From NCBI RefSeq assembly GCF_947242115.1, contig NC_074712.1:15894666-15958665 (forward strand): a stretch of DNA of 64,000 bases, in the 5' to 3' direction. This DNA is from Biomphalaria glabrata (lineage: Eukaryota > Mollusca > Gastropoda > Planorbidae). Shown here piece by piece: positions 1 through 11,394 of the stretch. The notes beneath the pieces are model-generated. The model was not told where the DNA came from. It worked only from the letters and a program-made list of their open reading frames with translations, and searched no databases. The first letter of the stretch is position 1. Each line of letters opens with the position of its first letter. The position numbers and the translations under genes were made by a program.

Positions 1-110
1 TCCCTTAATGTGGCGAGATATGTAGGTCATAGCTGGGGCTGCGTAGCCACAGGAAATACTGCATTCCTCATTTATCTTGGGACTCGAAGACAAGCCTTAT
101 TATTATTATT
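1..110 (+). repeat. Interspersed repeat 3' end with (TTA)n tail
   Basis: A segment ending in GACTCGAAGACAAGCC followed by a TTATTA run. A close copy lies at about 54862-54965 and shares the stretch with GTAGCCACAGGAAATACTGC and the same tail. Two dispersed copies with a simple-repeat tail look like the 3' end of a SINE or LINE. The window cuts the left end, so the family is not resolved. Confidence 0.6.
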
Positions 111-1560
111 ATTATATGTAGCACAATTGATCCAAGTGAATAAGAATACAAATTATGGCTGATATAATTGCTCTTTTAAGTTTAAGAATTCATCTTTTTG
201 TATTTAGTGCACAAAATTAGAAATGTAGATAATGTGTTAAATTTGTATTTAAAATATATATATGTTAACTCAGAAGACATAAAAAGAGAGATACTTTGTA
301 TTTGACAAACCTGTATATGTGCAAGTGTGTGTATTATAAAATCCAAAATAATAATCTAATAATTCTACTACTTAGATTCTATTTTTCAAATATATAAGAT
401 TTTTTATAATTAACATAAATATCCTTGGATAGGCTTAACACTTTTCACCTTCAATGTCAAAATAGAACTTCACATTTTTTATCATCTTATGTTTTCATTT
501 CATTTTCATGTTGTTGTTTTTTTACACTCAAAATAAACAATTACGCTTTTATAAAAGCAAAAATTAAATTTCTTTTTGAAACCAAGGAATAGCTGTATGA
601 AAGCATAAGTGTGTGGATGGTTTAAAATAACCAATAACTGCAAAGTGTGAAAGGGAATGTTTGTTATATATCGGAGAGAGCAAAAGGTTCTAATATAATG
701 ATAAGTCAAAGAAATGTCAGAGGATGTAATATAGGCATTAGTGGGTTTTTTTTTTTGCAGGGATGGGCATTTAAGCTTTTTCTTTTTTTTTTATAAGTGG
801 GAGAGAGCCTCAAGGAGGAGGAACACTAATATGACTAACAAATTTGATTGTTTATAAGAGGCGGCTAAAGATAGGTGCTGAATCTAGAAATAGAAGTGAG
901 CCTAGAAATGAAATTGTAAGTGTATTTCCACCTGTGTGCGTGCATGTTTGTGATGCATTTGTGGAGCACAATAGGATAAAATAAAATTTAAGAAAAAAAA
1001 TGTTCATCCTTAAGGACAGGACAAAGAATTTGTAATAATGTGTACGTGTGACAGCTATTTATGAAGAAAGGCATTTTTTTAAATATTTTCTTTGCACCTC
1101 CACTGATAGGCTAAAAGAAAATGGAGTAATTGTTGTTTGTTAGTAAATTGTTTTATATGTTTCGGATGTTCCTCCAGAGTTGAAGACTATCTACTGCCTA
1201 GTTCAAACTTCCCTCAGGATGACAGGGTATGATAGCAATCAGGGTATGAACAGGGGCCATCAAGACAACTGAATGACAGTCCAGCATCGATACCACACTA
1301 CTATACCTTAATTATAAAATATAAAAACGCAACCTAATAAAATACTCAGAAAGACACAAATTTAAATGTTCATTTCTTATTCAATATGGTAAGAGGTGGA
1401 GTTTAAGTATCTAATTAACATGAATGACTAGATTGAAAAATGGATACATGAAGGAAGTAATCAAATAAATCTTCTTCTTGGAAAGAACATCTGTAATTAA
1501 TAATATAAAATAGAAAGTATTTTTCAGTGGTATGAGTGGTGGGGGGAGCAATGTATAATC
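111..1560. other. No gene recognised
   Basis: AT-rich sequence with poly-A and poly-T runs. No reading frame resembles a protein family. It lies downstream of the minus-strand claudin-like exon, so it could be intron or flank of that gene, but I found no convincing second exon. Confidence 0.5.
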
Positions 1561-1576
1561 ATGGCTCTCATCAGCG

Positions 1577-2584
1577 GTGACCAGTCATTTCATTCCCATT
1601 TACTTCATCCCTGGTCATTTCACCTTTGGTCACTTCATTTCCAATTAAATATTTTTTCTTAGTTATTGTGTTGTTAAGGCTTTGCCTTTGAACATTCATT
1701 TCATCTAATATATAGATCTAAAGAATACTTTTTGATATTTTGGACATGTTATTACAGTGTTTATAGTGTTCCCCCTACTCTCTTCATACTTGTTGAGAAA
1801 TGAAAGAATATATGAAAATAAGTAGTTATATTGTAATGCAGAGTTTGTATTTAGTTATATCGGTTCTGTTTGTGTAGGGATGTCAATATTATCCTGTGCA
1901 TATTACGTGATGTAATGATCAAAGGCCAAGGTGTGGTGGGAGTATGGAAAATCGTTTGAGAGATAGAAGTATGATTAGAATAATTATGATCATGCCACTC
2001 TGCGCTCATATTTTATCATCAAAGGCCAACGTGTGGTGGAAGTGCTGGAATTCTTTTGAGAGATGAGACCTATTAGAATACTTACGATCATGACGCTGAT
2101 TACTTTTTTATCTCCTGACGGCCATCTTTCACTTTATCATTATTATCTCTCAATAGTTTTTTCTTGAATATGAGCATGTCAATTCAAACCCTGATATAAC
2201 AATTTATTTATTCTTTATCTAATAAACGCTGACTTCAAGAAATACGTAACACTGGCCTAGAAATTACAAACAATGTACAGCAATACGAATCAATGGATCG
2301 TCTTCTGTGCTTACTATCAATAGCTTATAATACTGATTTTAATTAACACGCAAAAGCAATTTTTACATTATCTCTATAGATGTTGAATTTTTATATTTTT
2401 AATGACATTATATTCTATTCTTATTTATTAATGTTTATTTTTTTTGTCATTTAAATAAAAATGAATATATATTAGAAATAATGTTAATTTCATACTTTTT
2501 ACAATTTTTATTTGATGGATTAAAGGATGAAATGACCAAGGGATGAAGTGACCAGGGATGAAATGACCGGAGATGAAGTGACCT
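1577..2584. mobile_element. Short element bounded by inverted 15-base minisatellites
   Basis: The right end (about 2521-2584) is an array of units like GGGATGAAGTGACCA. The left end (about 1577-1642) carries the same motif in reverse complement (TGGTCATTTCATCCC-like). The roughly 1 kb between them lacks coding sequence and holds a direct duplication with a period of about 99 bases near 1915-2095. Inverted terminal arrays around a non-coding core suggest a foldback-like, non-autonomous DNA element. No target-site duplication was established. Confidence 0.5.
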
Positions 2585-2626
2585 AGAACCAACATCAGCT
2601 ATTATATTTATGTAATATATAAGTAC

Positions 2627-2852
2627 CTTCAACTTGAGAATTTCCAAGAACATCATTGCTGGAACATTTATCTTCAACACAGATTTCCCAAAGACCAAAA
2701 GACCCCTCTATATTAGTAGCATTTTCTCCAGTGTCTGTAAACCACAGCCAGTCTGGTGCCACAAAGCCAATCAAAAAAGGACAGATCCCAAAGATAAGAG
2801 AAATCAGGCAAGCTCTGTATGGCACACCTCTTTGTGTCCAAACTCTATCCAT
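2627..2852 (-). CDS. Claudin/PMP22-like four-helix membrane protein, first coding exon
   Basis: This minus-strand exon starts at ATG 2852 and runs to a GT donor just below 2627 (75 codons plus one base). The start MDRVWTQRGVPYRA is followed by a hydrophobic helix (about residues 14-31, ISLIFGICPFLIGFVAP). The first extracellular loop carries W residues and the signature GLWEIC followed eight residues later by a second cysteine (residues about 51-62). A W...GLW..C..C first loop is typical of the claudin/PMP22/EMP superfamily, whose members are tetraspan proteins of cell junctions or channel accessory subunits. The remaining three helices should lie in exons at lower coordinates or beyond the window edge; none was recognised. 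The subfamily (claudin, EMP or calcium-channel gamma-like) cannot be assigned. Confidence 0.6.
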
Positions 2853-2998
2853 TTTGTGTTTTGTTTATGTCTTAAGTAGTAATCGTTTAAACCTGTAGAA
2901 GAAACATTGAGATATACTGGTATATAGATTAGAAGATTTTTCTTGCATTCTTCACTGATAGAAATACATTCATTTTTCTAAAAAGCCAGGTCAAATTT

Positions 2999-3330
2999 AA
3001 TAATAATAATAATAATAATCTTTTATTGTCCGCATAGAAATTTGTCTTACAATTAGTGCATTACACCAAACAAAAAACATTATAATTTAGAACTATAACA
3101 AACCAAAATGTACATTCACACCAGACTCACTCATAATTTACATACGAAAAGTTTATATCAGATTGTTTCTATTTAATGATTAGTAACATAAAGTAACATG
3201 GGGGCAATGGCTGATACTGAAGCATGAGTGACAATCGAGATACAAGTAGTGTAAGTATTTATATAACTTTATTAGGCATATCTATCGTAATATTATCTTC
3301 ATGTTGAGACCTCTTGTAGTAGGTTTTTTT
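2999..3330 (-). mobile_element. Probable LINE 3' end with trinucleotide tail
   Basis: Read on the minus strand the segment ends in a GGACAATAAAAG-like stretch followed by a (TTA)n run (plus strand 2999-3018), the usual look of a CR1/L2-type LINE terminus. The sequence near 3303-3325, inverted, recurs at about 39308-39331 (CCTACTACAAGAGGTCTCA), so it is dispersed. No coding part remains. Confidence 0.4.
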
Positions 3331-4243
3331 GGTCAGAATCACTGGCGGATCCAGGGGGGGGGCGGTAGGGGCGATCGCCCCCCCCCCTCGGCCGACACAC
3401 CCCCCCCCCCCCCCCCGAAAGGGGGGCGGACGAATTTTAGTATAGAAGTCACACAATTTGTATACGAATTTATTACTTATGTTAATAATATATACTAATT
3501 ATTTATATTTCAAACTATTTTTAGATTATTTCGCCCCCCCCCCTCTAGTATGTTGGCCGATTTGGTGGGGTCGGGAGGGGGCGATAGCATCAATCCGCCC
3601 CCCCCCCCCCCCCCAACAATAAACTTTTGAGTGGGGAGGGCGGTCCAATTTATTTGTAGAAATCACAGCTTGCTAAAAGAATCAATTAAATATCTATATG
3701 ATTAAAACTTGTTATTGATATTTTAACCGATCTCTATATTATGTCGTTCCCCTGTTGTCCGATTGGTGGGGGGGGAGGGCGAAACCTCTACTGCCCTTCC
3801 CACCTAAACCCTTTGAGTGGGGGGGCGGTCCTACTTTTATGGAGAAATCATAGTTTGTGGGCAAGATTAGTTGAATTGATATATAAATTTGATATTATGT
3901 CGCTCCCCTTCTGGTATCTTGGCCGATTCCGTGGGGTAAGGGGGGGGGCGATTGCATGTACTGCCCTCCACGCTCTAGCCCTCTGAGTGGGGAGTGGTCC
4001 TATTTTTATGGAGGAATCATAGTTTGTGAACAAAAATAGTTGAATATCTATATAATTGATATGTGAAACCATTTGTATATTATGTCGCACCACACTCTAA
4101 TCTCAAATTTTATGATTAGTAAATATAAAAGGAAAAAGGTGGGAGGGGCGATACATGCCATCTCCTTTCCCTTATCGGACAAAGCAATAATTGTTCTTTT
4201 TGTATTATAGTTAAGAAATTACAAAATGTAAAAAAAAAATGAA

Positions 4244-5195
4244 AATGCAAGAAAACGTTTTTAGCGTCGCGGCTTCGCCCCGAAAATCACTGATGAATAG
4301 TCAGCTGTAGTTGTCAGGAGCAGGCATTTCTGCAGTGAAAAATGCAAGAAAACGCTTTTGGCGTCGGGGCTTCGCTCCGAACTCCACAGATTAATAATGA
4401 GCTGTAGATGTCAGGAGAATGCGTTTCTTCAGTGAAAAATGCATGAAAACGCTTTAAGCGTCGGGGCTTCGCCCCGAAACTCACTGATGAATAGTGAGCT
4501 GTAGATGTCAGGAGCAGGCGTTTCTGCAGTGAAAAATGCAAGAAAACGCTTTTTGGCGTCGGGGCTTCGCCCCGAACTCCACTGATTAATAATGAGCTGC
4601 AGATCTCAGGAGAATGCGTTTCTTCAGTGAATAATGCATGAAAACGCTTTAAGCGTCGACTCGACTGATGAATAGTGAGCTGTAGTTGTCAGGAGCAGGC
4701 ATTTCTGCAGTGAAAAATGCAAGAAAACGCATTTGGCGTCGGGGCTTCGCCCCGAACTCCAATGATGGATAAAGAGCTGTAGATGTCAGGAGAATGCGTT
4801 TCTGCAGTGAAGAATGCAAGAAAGCGCTTTTGGCGTCGGGGCTACGCCCCGAACTCCACTGATTAATAATGAGCTGTAAACGTCAGGAGAATGCGTTTCT
4901 TCAGTGAAAAATGCATGAAAACGCTTTAAGCGTCGGGGCTTCGCCCCGAAACTCACTGATGAATAGTGAGCTCTAGATGTCAGGAGCAGGCGTTTCTGCA
5001 GCTTTAAGCGTCGGGGCTTCGCCCCGAAACTCACTGATGAATAGTGAGCTGTAGATGTCAGGAGCAGGCGTTTCTGCAGTGAACAATGCAAGAAAACGCT
5101 TTTTGGCGTCGGGGCTTCGCCCCGAACTCCACTGATGGATAAAGAGCTTTAAATGTCAGGAGAATGCGTTTCTGCAGTGAAGAATGCAAGAAAAT
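4244..5195. repeat. 97-base tandem array with GC hairpin
   Basis: Ten occurrences of the marker GCGTCG start at about 4264, 4361, 4458, 4556, 4653, 4736, 4833, 4930, 5008 and 5106. The spacing is 97-98 bases except two shortened units (about 83 and 78). Most units contain the palindrome TCGGGGCTTCGCCCCGA, able to form a 7-base-pair stem with a three-base loop. The array lies inside the hAT element. Open frames across it arise because 97-base steps keep rotating a stop-poor sequence; they do not look like genes. Confidence 0.9.
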
Positions 5196-5218
5196 ACTGA
5201 GAAAATACTGCTTATTAT

Positions 5219-5242
5219 TATTATTATTATTATATATATATA

Positions 5243-5297
<55 letters not shown>
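5219..5297. repeat. TTA and TA microsatellite
   Basis: A TTATTA run passes into a long alternating TA tract inside the hAT element. Confidence 0.9.
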
Positions 5298-5299
<2 letters not shown>

Positions 5300-5409
5300 T
5301 GTACGCACGTTTATGTATAGGGTTAGGGTTTACTGGGCGTTAGGGTTAGGGTTTGGAAAAAAATCGCCCCCCCTCCACTCCAAAGTTCTGGATCCGCTAG
5401 TGGTCAGAA

Positions 5410-6627
5410 TAAGAGGTCAACAGAGCGATGGTTAAACGCTTTTTGCATATTCTACTGTTTTGACCCTTTTGAATAATGTTTTACTTTTTAAAATTATAGG
5501 CCTATACTACATTGCAAATAAAACTGATTTGCTCATTGAAAAGAAAAGATACTCCACACTTGAGGGTCACCACCTAAAAAAAATATCTTAGAAAAATAAT
5601 ACTTTAAAAAAAAAATTCATTTATAATTTATTAATTTTGTTCAATACGCCTGTTTGTAACAGAACTTTAGTTCAAAGCTTAGAACAAAAACAAATCGGAA
5701 GAAATTAAGTAGACCAATTAGATTCTACTCTAAATTTTTTGTTTCTTTAGGATTCAAGAATCAAGTGTATAAAATTGTGAGTTACAGTCCCAAAGCTATT
5801 TATCAGACCTGCCTACTAAAAAAAAGTCCAAATGTGTAACGCTGATGGTCAAAATGCGTATTTTGGCACCAGAATGCATTTACGCGATCCACTATTTTGT
5901 CATATATAATTCATTAGTCTAAGACTTAGAGTTAAGAGTCTAGATTCTAGAATCTATATTAATATTAACTAAGACTATCATTGATTATAATGATTTATGA
6001 TTATGATTATTATGAACTTTTTTTATATGATAAAATCATAAAGATTAAATTCAAAGAAAATTATTAAAGATCTAGATCTAGTCTAGATCTAGAGTATATA
6101 CTTTTCTAGAGCAGTTCTTTTTTAGTAGATCTAGAATTTAGACTAAAATTAAAATTCTACCTAAATTTTAGCAGAATGATAAGAATCTCAATCTTAGAAT
6201 CTAGATCTAGATTTAGATCATAGATCTACTAATCTTTTTATCTAGAGTCTAGAGTCTAGAGTCTAGGCGGCGGCTAGTAGTTGACTTCTGTCTTCACGAA
6301 CTTGACTAAGTAGTGACTGTAGTCTAGATTTCTAAAGAATACGATGCTAGATTTAGTTCTACGGTCCTGATTCACAACTAGACCTAGATGATACTAGATC
6401 TATCTGGGAGAAAAAAAAACATACGGAACTTAAACAACAACGAATATAACAATCAGTCACTCTCAGTCAGTGTTTATTGATACATGTAATGTTTATCGCT
6501 CTTTTCGTTAATAAGTTGCAAAAAGTATGCAACAACCACTGACCACTAAAACAACGGTAATTGTTATGTTTGCCGTGTTTGGATTGCTTTTTACATGCTT
6601 TGGGTTATACCTACTAGATCTGCCTAC
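5410..6627. repeat. Gene-free stretch with AGATCT/TCTAGA cluster
   Basis: No coding sequence recognised. From about 5880 to 6400 the sequence is packed with overlapping AGATCT, TCTAGA and CTAGATC palindromic hexamers. The same texture recurs at about 13800-14250, 35480-35980, 37370-38360 and 43080-43450. Confidence 0.6.
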
Positions 6628-6954
6628 CAGGGGCGGACAGGCTATATGGGCATTCGGGCAAATGTCCGGAGGGCCGGTACCGAATGAGCTGGTCTGGTCG
6701 TGACCAGAGAAATTTTTTTTTCAATTAAGACAACTAAAAAAAAAGGGACAGCAGCAAGAAACATACTCAAACAAGTTTTTTTTTTTTTTTGACAATTAAT
6801 TTTGTTTGAAATTCAACAAGAATTTCAAAATCTTTACACTATACAAACTGTTCTTATTATCATTTGCAAAACGTTAGACCGTATTTTTTATTATATATGA
6901 GATGCATTGACTTCAACACTGCTTTGATGTCTTCGAGCTTGTGTTTGGCGGATC

Positions 6955-7155
6955 ATTTTGTCTGTGAACAATTTGTCGTGAACAAGTCGGTGAAAAAGCT
7001 GTCGGTGAACAAGTTGTCTGTGAGCAAGTTGTCGGGTGAACGAATAGTCTCGTGAACGAATTGTTGGGTGAACGAAATGTCTGGTGAACGAATTGTCGCG
7101 TGAACGATTTGACAGTGAACGAAATGTCAGTGAACGAATTGTCGTGAAACCGACT
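6955..7155. repeat. GTGAACGAATTGTC minisatellite
   Basis: About ten degenerate units of 14-18 bases on the theme GTGAACGAATTGTCG follow one another. Apparent open frames on both strands come from the repetition. Confidence 0.85.
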
Positions 7156-7269
7156 CCGCCACTGCCTTCCGTTCACTGTTGCCGCTTATGTCTTAACGTT
7201 CCAACAGGGTTCTCTATCTTGCCACTAACACAGGTCACATTATATATAGCTCCTCCTTCGTTGTCGAAG

Positions 7270-8980
7270 GTGAGCACATTTCTCATTTCCTATGGACTCG
7301 AAGATGACTGTAAAGTCCAATCCTCGCTATAAAAAGTCGGCCGCATACGTGGCACGGGTAGGTTTGGTCAGTTGCAGATAGGCCTTCTTCTTCTCTCAGC
7401 TTTTTGTTGGTTCGGCGCTCTATCGCCCTAGCCACTCTTCTAGCTTCAAATCTTGAGACTCCGAGACTCACAGCTTCACGCCATGAGGAGCGATCGAGAG
7501 CTAGTGCTTACCAGCTGTCTTTGTAGCGCTTGTATAGGCCTCCCTGGGAGCGCTTTCCTGCACACAGCTCACCATACAGTAGTCGTTTGGGAAGGCGTTT
7601 GTCTGACATGCGGACACCATGTCCCGCCCATCGAAGTTGGGACATTTTTACTGTCGCACTGATACTTGTCATGTTGGACAGTTTTAAGATTTCTGTGTCT
7701 GGTATGTGGTTGGACCAACGCACCATATGGATGCTCCTTAGACAACGTAGGTGGAAGGAGTTTAGCTTTATGGTGACGGGAATATAGGGTCCAGGACTCT
7801 GATGCATATAGGAGTGACGGGAGGACTACAGCACGGTAGACTTCAGTTTTGTAGATATGCTGAGTCCTCTTCGTTGCCACACTTGTTCATGAAGTCTGCC
7901 AAAAGCAGCACTGGCACGAGCAACCTGGAAGTCCACCTCATCATCTAGGTTGGCTTTTGCTGCTATGGTGCTTCCCAGATAGACAAACTTTTTGACGTTT
8001 GCTGATATGGTGCTTCCCAGATAGACACACTTTTTGACGTTTGCTAATTGCTGTCCATCTATGAGAATGTCTGGCTCTGTGACTGATTTATTTGGAGGAG
8101 GTTGGTGCAGCATTTCTGTCTTTTTCACATTAATGGTGAGGCCAAAATTTGTGCATGCATTAGCGAAGAGGGACAGGCTCTTTTGAAGGTCTTCTTCGTT
8201 TGCAGCATTAAAGGTACAGTCATCTGCGAATAGCAGGTCTCTGGTGCAATCGTAATTAACCTTGGTCCTTGCTTTGATTCTCTGAGCATTGAATACACTT
8301 GCATCGGTGTGATATCGTATGCCAACTCCGATGCTTTCTGTGCGAAAGGCATCTTTCAGCATGGCGGTGAACATTATGCTGAAAAGCGTTGGAGCCAGCA
8401 CACAGCCCTGCTTCACGCCATTTGAGACAGGAAAAGGCTTGGAGTAGTCTCCGTTGTTTTGGACTCATGCTTGCATGTCATCATGGAATTGACGCACTAT
8501 TGTTATGAATCGATCCAGCCGAATTCGGACATGATTTGCCAAAGGTCTTCACGACTGACATTATCAAAAGCTTTAGTCAAATCTATGAATGCAGTATAGA
8601 GATTTGAGTTTTACTCTTTACATTTCTCTTGGAGTTGGCGGACTGCAAAGATCATTCCAACCGTACCTCTACCCTGCCTGAAGCCGCACTGACTCTCCGG
8701 AAGTAGGCCAGTTTCTGGATGGTGTTGTAGTCTTTTAATAGCACCATAGCCAGAATCTTGCCAGCAATGCATAGAAGGGATATGCCACGATGGCTATCGC
8801 ATAACTGCCTATTTCCCTTTCTCTTGTAGATATGAATGATGGAGGCGTCTTTGAACTCTCGTGGTAGTTTCTTTTGTTCCCACGTTATCTGGTAGATTTC
8901 TGTTAGTTTAGCTGTCAGCTCTGAACTGCCATGTGAGTATATTTCAGCAGGGATGGTGTGACAAGTCAAAAACTCGCTGT
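7270..8980 (-). mobile_element. LINE remnant: reverse transcriptase and C-terminal zinc finger
   Basis: Minus-strand frames in order show: a segment before the polymerase core with RGISLLCIAGKILA (about 8652-8969), a core with MKQGCVLAPTLFS and the catalytic FADD box as LLFADDC (7826-8416), a region with SESWTLY (about 7569-7880), LRWAGHGVRM with LLYGE (about 7508-7807), and a C-terminal C2H2 finger C-HVC-GRLFIARIGLYSH (7283-7471). This is the order of an endonuclease-type non-LTR retrotransposon with a terminal zinc finger. The frame is broken several times and the 5' part is missing. A 42-base direct duplication at about 7962-8045 doubles a 14-residue segment (ANVKKCVYLGSTIS-like). Confidence 0.85.
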
Positions 8981-9059
8981 CAGAGTCGCTCTAAATTATC
9001 ACAGCATTAATTATTATTTTTCATTATTTATTTATTTTATTTTATTTATTTCCCCATCC

Positions 9060-11100
9060 TACCCCTAAATTATTCACCCGCCACACCTTTTCCGCTCCAG
9101 GCTAGACTTAGTTGACCACATTGGAGATAGCTAGGCCACGTCTTTCGATTTATCTTCCCTTGACCGGGGCAAAGATACGCACAGACTTTGATCTTATCGG
9201 CAGGATGTCTGACGGCCGCAGTGGACACCACCTTGTGTGGAATGCAAGTCACTCCTCCCCCCCCCTTTTCTCCTATGCCTCTCTTTGATCTAGGAGACCA
9301 CGAGGACAAACACGCCCATTGACCTCCCAATGTGCGAATCCCATCTCTTGTTGGACTTCACCCACGTGTAAGATAATTCTTAGCCTAGGACATTTCCTGT
9401 TTCCGCTCGCATTTTCCAGGCCTTTGTATATAAGGTAAATTAAATCAGGCCAGACTCTCTTTCACTTCTCATTCGAGCTGAGCTATCGAGTCTGGACTAC
9501 TTCATACATTCTTTCTCCTAGAGGAATACCTGGTGGTAAGCCGAACTTAATCACAAGTTCCATCTTAGCTACTTTGTGTATATTTCCATTGGATATTATC
9601 ATGTGTATTTTGCTTAGTTCATCTATATTTGATTAGTGCATTGTGTATTTCTCACTGTCGTAAGTAGAAAACATAAACATGTTCTATGTATTTATTTGTG
9701 TACTGCATTACCCTGTTAATGCTACGTTGCTCAATTGATAGTTGATGCAACTATGTATATATTTGTACATCTTATTTTATTTCCTTTATCTCGGTTGGCC
9801 GCCTTGATAATTTTACTAGCGCACTGATACTGCGTCTAGTGAAGAGATATGAATTATCCCCCCCCCTTTTTTGTGTAAGGAATTATCTCCCCTGTAGTCA
9901 TTTCACTCTACGAGAGTTGCGCCGCTTGAACGGACACCCTCTCCATTCAAGCGCGCTCCATTGTTCTCGATCGACGGTCATATGTAAACATACCGTCAGG
10001 ATCGCTGACCACCGCCCAATTCAACCCCCCTCCCTTTTCTTTCTCTATCCACCTGTGTTGTTTATTTGAGATTATTATTTCCCCTTCTATGTACGTTTTT
10101 ATATTATTACTTTCCCTTTTATGTACATTTTTATATTGCTATTGTCAGCCATCTATTTTCCCAATCCCATTTGTCATCATCTCCCTATTGTGCTCTAAAG
10201 CAATTTTACCAATCTGACGAATGCACCTCAGTCGAGGGCATCGATAAGATGCATGAGAGACATGTCCTAACTTGTCTTTATTTATCCGCAGCCTCCCTCA
10301 GGTGTCTGCCTATTTAGGTGCTTAGTGCTACTCAGCACTGTATTGGCTTTCGAGAATCACCTACTGCCTATTTATCTATTGGATTAATCACCTATTTGTT
10401 TGATATCAAGAATCACCTACTATCTTTGTGCTTAGTGCTATTCAGCACTGCACTAGCTCACTGACCTGCCTATTTATTCATTGGATCAACGATCTATTTA
10501 CCTGCATCTGTGCTTAGTGCTATTCAGCACTGCACTTGCCTACTGAGATCTACTCAACTCTACTACTTGGCGCTATCGGCATTGCCCGCCTATTCGACAG
10601 CCCACCTGTCAAGCTATTAGGTGCGACGTCCCTATAGATTCAGATCTGTGTGAGACGTCATAGCTACGCCAACCCTCTGCAACTCACTGGACATATCCTG
10701 TCAACTACGCTGCCCACGGCAGATCAGCTCTGCCCGCAGTAACCTTGTGCCCACGGTAGCCGGCCACCCGCACTACGGTGCCCACTACAGATATTAGATT
10801 TTTGGGATTGAGACTCCACAAGAAGTATATCACCGGCGTCCCTCTATCCGCTAGAGTGCCACCTCCAGCTGCAGAACCTCAAGTCAGGACACAGCCAACT
10901 GCGACATCAACAGGACAACCAGCTAAGTCAGAGGACAAAGTGACATACTCTCTTGTTAAATGCAAGAGTGATGATTAAAGCTAGTATTATATAGAGATAG
11001 AAGCAAACCCTCCCCCTTTTTATTCTTATATGTATATTTATGTAAATAAATATTCTTTATTTTAACTTTTGTATCTATCTTTCATTGCTTTGTCTCGTTG
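9060..11100 (+). mobile_element. Unclassified LTR-like or promoter-bearing element
   Basis: A TATA-like box (TATATAAG, about 9427-9434) is followed downstream by a C/T-rich leader. Three copies of a short hairpin motif, AGTGCTATTCAGCACT or close, lie at about 10322, 10433 and 10516. A poly(A) signal AATAAA is at 11045-11050. Base composition is richer in GC than the surroundings, as expected of an insertion. The layout resembles an LTR with leader or a TRIM element. I could not define termini, and no capsid or polymerase region is visible; it is a fossil if it is one. Confidence 0.3.
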
Positions 11101-11394
11101 CGTGTCTGCTCCCGATTCATATGCTGATAGGTTGGTGTGTGATAGCTTTAAAAATAATCATCCCCTAGACATTAAACGAGCCAAACACACGTCACATTCC
11201 ACGTCTGAGCGTCCAAGCAGCCCTTTTTAGGAATGCTCTGCTTACCTCCTAAGCATGAGGAAGGGGCTAGAAAAGGTGCCCTAAACATTGCCTGTCCCCC
11301 CATGACCCTGGCCAGTCTCCCGCGACTTGCGAGGATCCCACTAATGCGGGAGAAACAAATCAAACACAAACCTCAAGAAAAAACAAATCAAAAC

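Larger units (their letters stand above)
3340..5402. mobile_element. Complete non-autonomous hAT-type DNA transposon
   Basis: The ends are near-identical terminal inverted repeats: CACTGGCGGATCCAG at the left and its inverse (CTGGATCCGCTAGTG) at the right, 15 bases with one difference. The perfect 8-base direct repeat GTCAGAAT flanks it at 3332-3339 and 5403-5410, the target-site duplication length of the hAT superfamily. The interior has no transposase. It holds long G and C runs, repeated GGGGCGAT-like blocks, a 97-base tandem array (4244-5195), a TA microsatellite and TTAGGG-like motifs near the right end. A right end of the same kind is at about 39370-39430. An intact duplication argues for a fairly recent insertion. 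Confidence 0.85.

Noticed and set aside
1170-1300. Possible second exon of the claudin-like gene
   Set aside because: No frame with a membrane helix and no acceptor in the required phase.
3259-4093. Gly/Pro-rich frames
   Set aside because: Poly-G and poly-C runs of the hAT element read as codons.
4314-5091. Minus-strand open frames with repeated LQKRLLLTSTAHYSS blocks
   Set aside because: They are translations of the 97-base tandem array in the hAT element; no family, no splice context.
4244-5195. CRISPR-like repeat-spacer array
   Set aside because: Units are contiguous 97-base tandem copies without unique spacers, inside an animal DNA transposon.
6864-7176. Overlapping frames on both strands with NKLSVSKLS or SFTRLFVHPT repeats
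   Set aside because: Produced by the GTGAACGAATTGTC minisatellite.
9839-10317. Two plus-strand frames of 76 and 83 codons
   Set aside because: Low-complexity Phe/Ser/Leu composition in a pyrimidine-rich leader; no homology recognised.
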